Assembly: GCA_041398965.1 (NCBI GenBank)
Contig: JAWKTT010000011.1
Span: forward strand, 84,876-148,875
Reading direction: 5' to 3'
DNA: 64,000 nt
Origin: JAWKTT01 sp041398965
Lineage (GTDB): Bacteria > Planctomycetota > Planctomycetia > Planctomycetales > Planctomycetaceae
Part shown: in pieces, positions 17,521-24,941 of the stretch
Numbering within the stretch: the stretch's first letter is position 1
Layout: every line of letters begins with the position of its first letter
Made by a program: the position numbers and the translations under genes
The notes under the pieces: generated by a model
What the model was told of the DNA's origin: nothing
The model's input: the letters and a program-made list of their open reading frames with translations, nothing else
Database searches by the model: none

Positions 17521-17784
17521 ATGGACCTGCCTGACCTTTCGACAATTTCCGCCGACAATCTGACAGATGCTCAGATTCAAGGAATCCTCTCTCAAATCGA
17601 CCTCGACATTACAAACCTCCTGCGTGATGGAAAGTTGAGTGCGCTGAAGTACGGCATTACGGGGCCGGGCGGACAGCAGACCGATCGAGCAGCAAACCTG
17701 CATGGGCTACTCGCCGCACGCGATCACTATCAGAAGTTGTTGAATTCTCGCCCCGTTTGGAAGACGTCACAAGCGGTCAGTTGA
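17521..17784 (+). CDS. small phage protein, possible head-tail connector (gpW-like)
   Basis: 87 residues, ATG preceded by a pyrimidine-rich leader. It is helical, with a short central turn (KYGITGPGGQQTDR) between an acidic N-terminal half and a basic C-terminal helix. This is reminiscent of the small gpW or gp36-type connector proteins found between capsid and neck genes. The family cannot be assigned with certainty from sequence. Its place in the cluster, just before stopper and neck genes, supports a structural role at the head-tail interface. Confidence 0.6.
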   Translation: MDLPDLSTISADNLTDAQIQGILSQIDLDITNLLRDGKLSALKYGITGPGGQQTDRAANLHGLLAARDHYQKLLNSRPVWKTSQAVS

Positions 17785-17862
17785 GGCTTTCTTGCGATCA
17801 CTTCGATATGACCAGATTGATCTCTGCTTGAACTACGCTCCCTCCCCGAACTGAGCTGAACC

Positions 17863-18105
17863 ATGTCGTCCCGACACACTCCCCCTGCATCTCACCTGGA
17901 GCGAATTCTCGATACCCTCGGGCAGATCAACGTCAATGTGGAATCGCTCCGAGTCACATTGACCGCACTCGTCGAAACTGCAGGTGATCATGAACGGAGA
18001 ATTCGTTCCAACGAACGCTGGCGATTCAATCTGACACCTGTGCTCGCCGTCATGACATTTGTCTTGGGAGCGATCTTCACTGTCACACTGGAACGGTATC
18101 TGTGA
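17863..18105 (+). CDS. small membrane protein, holin-like (XhlA type)
   Basis: 80 residues. An amphipathic N-terminal helix with heptad pattern (LERILDTLGQINVNVESL) is followed by a charged HERRIRSNERWR turn and one C-terminal transmembrane helix (about residues 57-76, LAVMTFVLGAIFTVTL). This layout is that of XhlA/hemolysin-type phage membrane proteins, which act with holins in cell lysis. It may instead anchor particle assembly at the membrane. No endolysin gene accompanies it in the cluster. The location between connector and stopper genes is not the usual one for a lysis gene. Confidence 0.6.
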   Translation: MSSRHTPPASHLERILDTLGQINVNVESLRVTLTALVETAGDHERRIRSNERWRFNLTPVLAVMTFVLGAIFTVTLERYL

Positions 18106-18189
18106 TCTGCCTTGGACGGCAATACACCCTGTTGGTCGACTCACCGCACCTTGGACCGCCGACTTTTCCTTTTGCCCTCGACTGCCGAC

Positions 18190-18549
18190 ATGACGATTGC
18201 ACCGCTCATTCATGAAGACACCTCCCAACTCTTCGCAGACTGGAGCGTTCCTCTGATCCTGCGACAGGAGATCAGCGACTATGATCCATCCACGGGCCAA
18301 ATCGTCATGACTTGCAGCGAAGTGACCGTTGACGCCGTCGTTGGACCGAATGCGAATCAACCGTCGCCGCACAGCGCAACTGCCCATCGTGATGTTGAAC
18401 AGACCTTCCTGATTCGCGAGTCGGCTTTCCCTAACGGGTTTTCGATCTCCAACACACTCGTCGTCCACGGATCGATGACGTTTCGAATCCGTGCGGCAAC
18501 CCGCAGCCCCATCACGGGACTGACTCTGCTGCATGTCATCGCCAAGTGA
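18190..18549 (+). CDS. phage stopper/head-closure-like protein
   Basis: 119 residues from ATG 18190 (MTIAPLIHEDT); the open frame extends upstream to 18112 but the additional part is Cys/Arg-rich and lies in the spacer. The sequence is beta-rich: WSVPLILRQEISDYDPSTGQ, then IVMTCSEVTVDAVVG. That resembles the small beta-barrel head-closure proteins of siphoviruses, which seal the portal channel after packaging and dock the tail. Identification is by position and secondary-structure pattern only. A portal gene, the normal partner, is not present in the window. Confidence 0.58.
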   Translation: MTIAPLIHEDTSQLFADWSVPLILRQEISDYDPSTGQIVMTCSEVTVDAVVGPNANQPSPHSATAHRDVEQTFLIRESAFPNGFSISNTLVVHGSMTFRIRAATRSPITGLTLLHVIAK

Positions 18550-18629
18550 CTGACACACTCACCCTCGCGTTCCCTCCAAAGAATCCGCCACGTTACTCCC
18601 TGCGGCCTCCCTGATCTCACTGAGTCGTC

Positions 18630-19061
18630 ATGTTTACGATCTCCGTACAACGCCCCCCCTCTTCTCTCCTGCGTCGCACAGAACAGCGACTTACCGAGAA
18701 TCGAAAGCGTCTGGTGGAAGCGATTCTGGCAAACGTTCTCACGGAGGTCATTGAATTCAATCCGGTCGATTCGGCGAGAAGTCGGGCGGCCTGGGTCAAC
18801 TCTCTCGAACAACTTGGAGTCCCGGCCCCACCAAGCTGGCAAGGAGACAATCCTACGGCTATTGCCGAGGGGCGGCGACTCGGCGAGCTGCTCCGAACAG
18901 ACTCACTCGACATCACCGAACGAACCGCAGAAAACTCCGTCGACTACGTTCGTTACCTCGAGTATGGCAACAGCAGACAGGCACCCCACTCCATGGTGCA
19001 GCGCGCCTTGCACCACAGACGACAACATCTCGCACGACATCTAACACTCTTGTGGGACTGA
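18630..19061 (+). CDS. phage neck/tail-completion protein (HK97 gp10-like)
   Basis: 143 residues. The N-terminal two thirds are helical and rich in Arg. The C-terminus carries the hallmark of HK97 gp10-like neck proteins: VDYVRYLEYGNSRQAPHSMV followed by a basic helix, close to the Y-x-x-Y-x-E-x-G-T-S-x-x-x-P consensus of that family. Such proteins join the capsid neck to the tail tube. It lies between stopper-like and tail-terminator-like genes, which is the expected order. This is one of the better-supported structural assignments of the cluster. Confidence 0.72.
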   Translation: MFTISVQRPPSSLLRRTEQRLTENRKRLVEAILANVLTEVIEFNPVDSARSRAAWVNSLEQLGVPAPPSWQGDNPTAIAEGRRLGELLRTDSLDITERTAENSVDYVRYLEYGNSRQAPHSMVQRALHHRRQHLARHLTLLWD

Positions 19062-19184
19062 CAACCTACTGAGTTCTGTCATTTTCTTGGTGGCGAACCT
19101 CATCCTCCTGGCGTCTTCGTTCGTGATGAATTCTGGCGACGTCACAACACTTCCACACTCGCCCTCCTCTGATCCTGATGTGCC

Positions 19185-19628
19185 ATGCTTTCTGACATAA
19201 TCACGACTCTGCATCAACATTGGGCGTCCTCCACTGCCGGAACTCCCACTCTATATCCGGGGACGGTTCTCAACACGGACGAAGCCTCTGCCTGGTACGA
19301 ACTGTGGGTGAATGCGCTGGGAGATCTACCACATCGGCGCGCTCATCCCGAAACGTTGAACGTCGCCATCACCATCCACTGTTTCGCCCGACACTCGACA
19401 AACACCCTACTCGCCCACGAGCTTGCCGAAGCGGCACAGGTGGCTCTGACGCACCAAGACTTTCCCATCTTCCACGGAGCCAACGCAAACAATGTAGTTG
19501 GACATCTGAGCATCAGGGAAGGGACGTTGCGGAATCTCTCCAAAGTTCATGCGGACCGCACGCTGCCACAACTGCAACAGTTGGTCCTCTCGTTTATCGC
19601 TCAAGCACAGCGCCTGCCCAACCAATAG
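19185..19628 (+). CDS. phage tail terminator-like protein
   Basis: 147 residues. The start, with helix MLSDIITTLHQHWASS, and the later pattern of alternating strands and helices (WYELWVNALGDLPHR, TLNVAITIHCFARHSTNTLL, and HELAEAAQVALTHQDFPI) match the general plan of tail terminators such as lambda gpU. In those, a central helix with a conserved H-x-x-A-x-x-V-x-x-A-L follows a beta strand carrying hydrophobics. Terminators cap the tail tube when it reaches its final length. Position just before the tube gene supports the call. Assignment is by pattern, not by a recognised family signature. Confidence 0.65.
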   Translation: MLSDIITTLHQHWASSTAGTPTLYPGTVLNTDEASAWYELWVNALGDLPHRRAHPETLNVAITIHCFARHSTNTLLAHELAEAAQVALTHQDFPIFHGANANNVVGHLSIREGTLRNLSKVHADRTLPQLQQLVLSFIAQAQRLPNQ

Positions 19629-19727
19629 TCCACCGGATTATCGAACTGATGGCACGCGCGACCGACGCTCGTTCGACACGAATTCTCTAACTCCCCCTTT
19701 CACACCTCCTCTACCTCTGAGAAACCC

Positions 19728-20222
19728 ATGCTGACACGTAATCTTCGCGATGGTGAACTGGTCATTCGTGATGGCTCTAACGTTCCTCAAAGTCTGACAG
19801 TCCTGTTAGACGAAGGAGACCTTTCCTGGACCATGAAGCAACAGACGATCGAAGTGAAGGACCGAGGCTCGATTGCTGCGGGTCATTTGCGACCAGGGGA
19901 TGATGAATCAGTCGCACTGTCTTTCACCGCCAAGTGGACGCAGCTCATCAGTCGTTCAGTCGATAATGCTGATCCGTTGTCGCTGTACGAAACCCTCATG
20001 ATGTCCCCCGGAACCGGACTGGTCAGCACCTCACAACCGGGAGAACAACAGACGCTGACTCTCGAATTCACCGTGCTCGACCCAGCGGGAGTGCGGAGCG
20101 AGAAAATCACTTTCGCGAAGGTCTACCGGGAATCGCTCACGATGTCCGAGGGGGACGATGCCAACCTCATTAGCTTTTCCGCCCGCTCCTTCTCAACCGA
20201 GCCAACGATCGTCCGCATCTGA
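19728..20222 (+). CDS. phage tail tube-like protein
   Basis: 164 residues, mostly beta strand. Segments such as LTVLLDEGDLSWTMKQQTIE, DDESVALSFTAKWTQL and GEQQTLTLEFTVLDPAG are typical of the beta-sandwich of major tail proteins, and the LYETLMMSPG insertion could be a loop of that fold. It stands between the terminator-like gene and the tape-measure-like gene, exactly where a major tail protein is expected. The product would polymerise into the tail tube. There is no sheath gene, so the tail is predicted to be non-contractile. Confidence 0.68.
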   Translation: MLTRNLRDGELVIRDGSNVPQSLTVLLDEGDLSWTMKQQTIEVKDRGSIAAGHLRPGDDESVALSFTAKWTQLISRSVDNADPLSLYETLMMSPGTGLVSTSQPGEQQTLTLEFTVLDPAGVRSEKITFAKVYRESLTMSEGDDANLISFSARSFSTEPTIVRI

Positions 20223-20431
20223 CGTTTGGCAGATGACTGCAATCTCCTGACAAACCACTTTCTCCATGTTCGGACACTTGGGACAGATCGCGTGTTGCCG
20301 ACTTCTCGATTGTCGACCTTTCCGCCTCTCAGACGTCCATCTTCCGTTTGTCTGGGGCTCTGCGATTCCGCTTTTCCGCTGTCGACTTCTCACTCGTTGA
20401 GATGCGTTCCTTGCCGTATAGGACCCGTTGT

Positions 20432-21136
20432 ATGTTCTCAGAATCGCTAACCGTGCGTATCCTTGGCGACAGTTCTTCGTTACGCCAGGAACTCAACGCG
20501 GCCCTATCGCAGTTGGGAACATTCGAGGAGCGAGTGCAATCGATCAGCACTGTGGCTCGACAACTGGGGAACAGTTTTGGCAGCTTGACTCGCGCCTTTG
20601 TGCCGCTGCAAACGGTCAGCAAACTGATTTCTCAGATCACTGGGCAGATTCGGACGTTGAGTCAAACTCCGATCACCCTCAACGTGCAGCCGGCGATTTC
20701 AGCGATCCGTCAACTCGCCCAGGCAATCGACTCCATCATCGCTCGCCTTCGGGCGATTTCGATGGGGCCGATGCCAAGTGGTCCGAGCGGCCCGGTAACC
20801 ACGGCCCCCTCCGGAGGAACGACGACGAAGTTCGCTCAAGGGGGGCTCGTGACTGGACCGTCTGGAATCGATCGTGTCCCCGCGATGCTGACTGCCGGAG
20901 AGTTTGTCCTCAATCAACAAGCGGTCGCGCACCTGGGAAGCAGTCTGTTGAACGCGGTCAATGCCTCTCCCGGCTCGAATTCGTCCCGGCAACTCACAAG
21001 TGCCGCAGTCTCGTCTCCGCAAACAAACAATCACTTCGGCGGCATCAACATCAATGTCCGAGAGACAGCAGACATCAATGCGGTCGTGCGTGACTTGAGG
21101 CTACAAGGGATTCAACTCCGCAATCGTCGCGGTTGA
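20432..21136 (+). CDS. short tail tape measure-like protein
   Basis: 234 residues from ATG 20432 (MFSESLTVRILGDSS). The first half is a continuous amphipathic helix region. The middle has a Pro/Gly/Ser/Thr-rich hinge, then the segment FAQGGLVTGPSGIDRVPAML and TAGEFVLNQQAVAHLG. That G-G-x-V-x-G-x-x-x-x-D-x-V-P-A-x-L-T-x-G-E-x-V pattern is a common element of phage tail tape measure proteins. Full-size tape measures have several hundred to over a thousand residues, so this one implies a very short tail, as in gene transfer agents, whose tape measure is similarly small. The upstream 84 bp of open frame are not counted as coding. Confidence 0.7.
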   Translation: MFSESLTVRILGDSSSLRQELNAALSQLGTFEERVQSISTVARQLGNSFGSLTRAFVPLQTVSKLISQITGQIRTLSQTPITLNVQPAISAIRQLAQAIDSIIARLRAISMGPMPSGPSGPVTTAPSGGTTTKFAQGGLVTGPSGIDRVPAMLTAGEFVLNQQAVAHLGSSLLNAVNASPGSNSSRQLTSAAVSSPQTNNHFGGININVRETADINAVVRDLRLQGIQLRNRRG

Positions 21137-21296
21137 TCGCATGCACTGTGTGCCGATCACTTAGATCGGACTCGAATTCCTTCGGTCGCCAACCTCGAAG
21201 GATTATCCCGCGAAGTGTTCTTCTCGTTCCGGCCTATCAATTCCTGCGATCTCACCTAAAGGTGTCGGTCGGCATCACCCTGGTTCAACATCCGAC

Positions 21297-21731
21297 ATGC
21301 TCATCTTCAAACCTGCAATTCGGCGAAATGACCTTCTCTTCGAGCTTCCTCGCCCGGTGGTCTCGCTGAGGATTCAGGACTCTTGGGATTTTGCTCGATT
21401 CAAGGTTCCGCAGTTCGATGGCGATTTCCTGACTGGGCATTCCCAGAATGGAGTCGACGTCTCGATCGAAGGACGGATCGGTTCCCAGGGTGGAGAGTTG
21501 ACGCTGACAGAAGGCCAGATGTTCGCAGCCCTCGAAGCGTTGCGAGAAGCACTGAGCGTTCAGGGAGATGACGACACCTTCGAGTTCTTCCTCTATCACG
21601 ATGCTGAGTCCCAGACGTTTCGGTCGCTGAGAGGTGTCAGTACTGTCCGCTTTGAATACGACCTCTCAGACAAACATCTCTTCACCTACAGCCTGACACT
21701 GCATGCGGCAGATCCGACAATCTATCAGTAG
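21297..21731 (+). CDS. distal tail protein-like
   Basis: 144 residues, beta-rich with one helix (EGQMFAALEALREALSVQ). It begins LRIQDSWDFARFKVPQFDG, then DFLTGHSQNGVDVSIEGRIG, and ends YSLTLHAADPTIYQ. This is the layout of Dit-like N-terminal domains, which form the ring at the tail tip between tube and hub. The length fits a minimal Dit without carbohydrate-binding extension. Its place between tape measure and hub genes supports the call. Function by homology is not certain. Confidence 0.62.
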   Translation: MLIFKPAIRRNDLLFELPRPVVSLRIQDSWDFARFKVPQFDGDFLTGHSQNGVDVSIEGRIGSQGGELTLTEGQMFAALEALREALSVQGDDDTFEFFLYHDAESQTFRSLRGVSTVRFEYDLSDKHLFTYSLTLHAADPTIYQ

Positions 21732-21812
21732 CTCACCCCCCACTCGATCGCCTACGGATGGTCTTGTCGGTCTGTCTTGTCGACGTTTTATTGATTTCTG
21801 GAGTGACCTGTC

Positions 21813-23465
21813 GTGCGCCGCATCCTTCATCACGGACCATCACCACTCGGCGTGCCAGTGTTACTGGACGATCGGGCGATTTCAGGTTGTTGGTTTGAAC
21901 TGCATCGACAAGGGGGCTGCGGTGCCGGTGAAGTCGTCCTGCGAGACAAATTTTCCCAACGATCCGCCATCGACATTGGTGACTGGATCTCCTTCGAAAG
22001 GAATCCCGGAGAGCGCTGGTATCTCGGTCGAGTCGAAGAACTCTCGGCTCAATCTCCGGCTCAGGTTCGCATCCGCCTCGAGGGGATGAGCATCGAACTC
22101 AACGAAATCTACCCCGGTGGCTTCGGCCCCGATGGCCAGCCACCGCATCGTTATGCGAATACTGACCTGTTTCTCAACGACCCCGATTACTCCATGGAGT
22201 CTGTCGACTACGTGTCAACGGCGGATGCAGCCGTTCGCTTACTGGTCGAACAGTATGTCGTGCCCGCAACAAACATCACCTTTAGCCCAGTTGATGTCGA
22301 GCCCCCTTTGCATCCTGCGGAAGTGACCTCGATGAAGTTTCGTGGAGAGGAATCGACGCGAACAATCATCAAAGAACTGGCGATGCGGGCCGATGCCTCA
22401 TGGGGGGTTGATCCTTGGGGGCGGTTCTTCTTTCGACGTTCGAGAACAGAAGTTCTCGCAACCTGGCGCGAAGGGCGAGACCTCACCTCTTTGACGGAGT
22501 CGAGAGATCGCGATCTGTTGTTCAATCGAGTGCTGCTGACCGGAGACTATGTCTACGACCTGCAAGACTATGAGGGGCAGGTCGCGCGGCGGTCGTATCG
22601 CTTTCGAGGGAATTTTGTTCAACCAGTCAGTCGACAAAAATATGGCGAACGTCGTATTCGGCTTTGGATTCCCTGGTTGCGGACTCAAGCCGATGCGGTG
22701 GTCTTTGTGCGAGAGTTTTTCCGGACCTACTCTCAGCCGACCTCAAGATATCTCATCGAAACGATGCCTCAAACAATGATTCCCTTCCCTTGGGAAGGGA
22801 AAATTCGGCTCGATGATCGTTATGGAAACGAACTCGCCACGTTGCGATGCGAGTCGATTCGCGTTGCCTTTGACCATGCTCCAGTCTTCCGACTGGAACT
22901 TGGCCCCGCCGATCCGCGAGATCAATGGCCGGAACCGCCACATGATGAACGCTGGGAACTTCCCGAAGGGATTCCGCCTGGAGGCGATGTGACCTTCTCA
23001 GACTTTCCACCTCCCCCCCCTTGGCCTTCCGATGGGGGAGGGAGTGGCGATCCACCAGTTACCTCCTTGGGTTACTCCTCGTCAGAAAGGACCTCTGAAG
23101 CATCATCTGATTTGTCGAGCGGTCTATCTTCCGATGACCACTCTTCCTCAGGAGGGTTGTCGAGTTCGACAGCTGGAGGGGGAGCGACATCAGGGGGAAC
23201 CTCTGAGACGAGTTCTGATTCTGACGCGAACAGTGAGTCAGGTTCGGAGACCGGTGCAACATCGAACGACACGGAAACGACCGGATCATCGAGTGCAGCC
23301 GACTCAACCTCGGACATTTCGTCGCTGTTGCCGCCACTCTCATCAAGTGGTCTGACGAGCGATCAGGAGACGACAGGAACCGATCCCTTGAGTTCATCGG
23401 ATTGGGAGTCCTCGGATGTGTCGGAATCGGCTGGCAATTCCTGGTCGTCCTCATCGTTCGTCTGA
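21813..23465 (+). CDS. tail hub-like protein with long Ser-rich C-terminus
   Basis: 550 residues, GTG start. The first 400 residues look like a baseplate/tail hub: small beta domains at the N-terminus (GDWISFERNPGERWYLGRVEE), a helix-strand module (STADAAVRLLVEQYVVPAT) and a segment with STRTIIKELAMRADASWGVD, seen in gp27/Tal-like hubs. From about residue 419 to the end the sequence is almost only Ser, Gly, Thr, Asp, Glu and Ala (for example SSDLSSGLSSDDHSSSGG), a mucin-like tract of about 130 residues. A Pro-rich hinge (PPPPPWPSD) separates the two. The next two genes look like glycosylation functions, which suggests the tract may be O-glycosylated. The hub would contact the recipient cell surface. 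Confidence 0.68.
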   Translation: MRRILHHGPSPLGVPVLLDDRAISGCWFELHRQGGCGAGEVVLRDKFSQRSAIDIGDWISFERNPGERWYLGRVEELSAQSPAQVRIRLEGMSIELNEIYPGGFGPDGQPPHRYANTDLFLNDPDYSMESVDYVSTADAAVRLLVEQYVVPATNITFSPVDVEPPLHPAEVTSMKFRGEESTRTIIKELAMRADASWGVDPWGRFFFRRSRTEVLATWREGRDLTSLTESRDRDLLFNRVLLTGDYVYDLQDYEGQVARRSYRFRGNFVQPVSRQKYGERRIRLWIPWLRTQADAVVFVREFFRTYSQPTSRYLIETMPQTMIPFPWEGKIRLDDRYGNELATLRCESIRVAFDHAPVFRLELGPADPRDQWPEPPHDERWELPEGIPPGGDVTFSDFPPPPPWPSDGGGSGDPPVTSLGYSSSERTSEASSDLSSGLSSDDHSSSGGLSSSTAGGGATSGGTSETSSDSDANSESGSETGATSNDTETTGSSSAADSTSDISSLLPPLSSSGLTSDQETTGTDPLSSSDWESSDVSESAGNSWSSSSFV

Positions 23466-23632
23466 AATCGCGTTGATTACCTGAGCTGTCACAGTACGAC
23501 GGACTTCATGTGTTCAACACGACAGGCTGACAAGTACCAACCTTCGACTGCAGTCAGGGTGGCTGCAAAGTGATTGCGTGATGTCTGCCGGCACGACCGG
23601 CCTTTTGACTCTGCAACTCGGGGAGATGCTTC

Positions 23633-24880
23633 ATGTTCTATCGATTGACGACTGATGGTCTTCGCGAGCCAGTGAATCTCGTGAACCTGTACGCGGGACC
23701 GACCCCTTCGGCTTGCTGGATCGTCGGTGGTGGTCCATCGTTGTCGAGTCTTCCGGTCGAGATGATCGTCCGATCGGTGTTGCCAAAGTTTGCCGTCAAT
23801 CTGGCTGGTCATGGGCTACTGCGTCCGAATTTCTGGACCAGTTATGACCCGACAATCCGATTTCAGCGTTCGACATACCTTGACGCTTCCATCCTTAAGT
23901 TTGTGCATCGTAGTCGGGCAATGGACCTTGTGCCGGAGACGACGTACAAGGTCTGTGATGCCCCGGGAACATTGTTCTTTGACCGTGATCCCAGTCGCGG
24001 GTTTCATGACTTCCTGTCGGTCGAGCGATCGGCCAACGTTGCTGATGCGGCAGATCCAACACAATCAGAGCGTGATCGGGAGTTTGACGTTCCGGAACCC
24101 AGGGAGCGAGAGGGACGGGGGAGGCAGGAGTTGGTGGCCGACTGGCAGGACTCACTCATTCAGGCGATTGCGATTGCTTATCAGTTGGGCTTTCGGGTGA
24201 TCTATCTCGTCGGCTGCGAGATGTTCATCGCGCCGAACAGTCTCCAGCAGCGAGTTGCCATTGAGGCGGGAGTGACCTATGTCCCACGGGAACCGCTCAG
24301 AGACTTTGTTCAGCGTTGTGGCGAAGCCGGTCTGTCGAGGGAAGCCCTTTCGCGTCTTGGGAGTCCTCGGCAGTACCACTTCGAAGAGTCGAAGCCGTTG
24401 GATTCCGCCATTCATACGGATACCCACTACTATCGGGTTGCCCAGTATTTGCGGATGTGTCGGCGTCATCTGGCCGGTGTCGGCGTTTCACTGATCTCGG
24501 CCACTCCACAAAGTCGACTGAATGACTTCTTTGCATATCGGTCGGTCGAGAGTGTCTGCAACGAAATCCGCTCCACGATTGGCGATCCGCAACAAGAAAC
24601 AACACTCGGCCGGTACACCACGAACGAGAATCGACTGCCGGAAGGTTCGGCTCCGATGCGAGACTTCCCTCCACATCATTGGAAAAGAAAGGCGAAAGGT
24701 CATTCGCAAGTTGCCCCGGTCGCTGGGAAGAAGCAGCCGTTCGCCGGTCAAGAAATCGGAGGTCCAAGTGCGGGAGAATTCACCGTGCCGATCGACAAGA
24801 AGGAGCAGTCAGCCAGACTTTTTCGGAATGCATTCGACCAACTTCCGGAGATTCCCGTCGACTTGGAAGTGGCGGGCTAA
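23633..24880 (+). CDS. DUF115/Maf-like protein (motility-associated glycosyltransferase-like)
   Basis: 415 residues, ATG. The N-terminal region contains WIVGGGPSLSSLPVEM followed by AVNLAGHGLLRPNFW, the G-G-G-P-S-L nucleotide-site pattern of DUF115 (6-hydroxymethylpterin pyrophosphokinase MptE-like/Maf) proteins. In polar-flagellated bacteria Maf proteins attach nonulosonic acids to Ser/Thr of flagellin. The central part (LVADWQDSLIQAIAIAYQLG, then FRVIYLVGCEMFI) fits the second half of that fold. The C-terminal 100 residues are basic and look disordered. Placement directly after a Ser-rich tail protein and before a glycosyltransferase supports a glycan-related role, but the assignment to Maf itself is by motif only. 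Confidence 0.6.
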   Translation: MFYRLTTDGLREPVNLVNLYAGPTPSACWIVGGGPSLSSLPVEMIVRSVLPKFAVNLAGHGLLRPNFWTSYDPTIRFQRSTYLDASILKFVHRSRAMDLVPETTYKVCDAPGTLFFDRDPSRGFHDFLSVERSANVADAADPTQSERDREFDVPEPREREGRGRQELVADWQDSLIQAIAIAYQLGFRVIYLVGCEMFIAPNSLQQRVAIEAGVTYVPREPLRDFVQRCGEAGLSREALSRLGSPRQYHFEESKPLDSAIHTDTHYYRVAQYLRMCRRHLAGVGVSLISATPQSRLNDFFAYRSVESVCNEIRSTIGDPQQETTLGRYTTNENRLPEGSAPMRDFPPHHWKRKAKGHSQVAPVAGKKQPFAGQEIGGPSAGEFTVPIDKKEQSARLFRNAFDQLPEIPVDLEVAG

Positions 24881-24941
24881 TGTGGTTTGGGGATGATTGG
24901 TTGTGATCATCCAGGCCTTTGCCAGACGGGGAGTTCGGACG

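Noticed and set aside
20428..21093. 221-codon frame overlapping the tape-measure-like gene
   Set aside because: The other frame carries the GGLVTG tape-measure motif; this one has no pattern.
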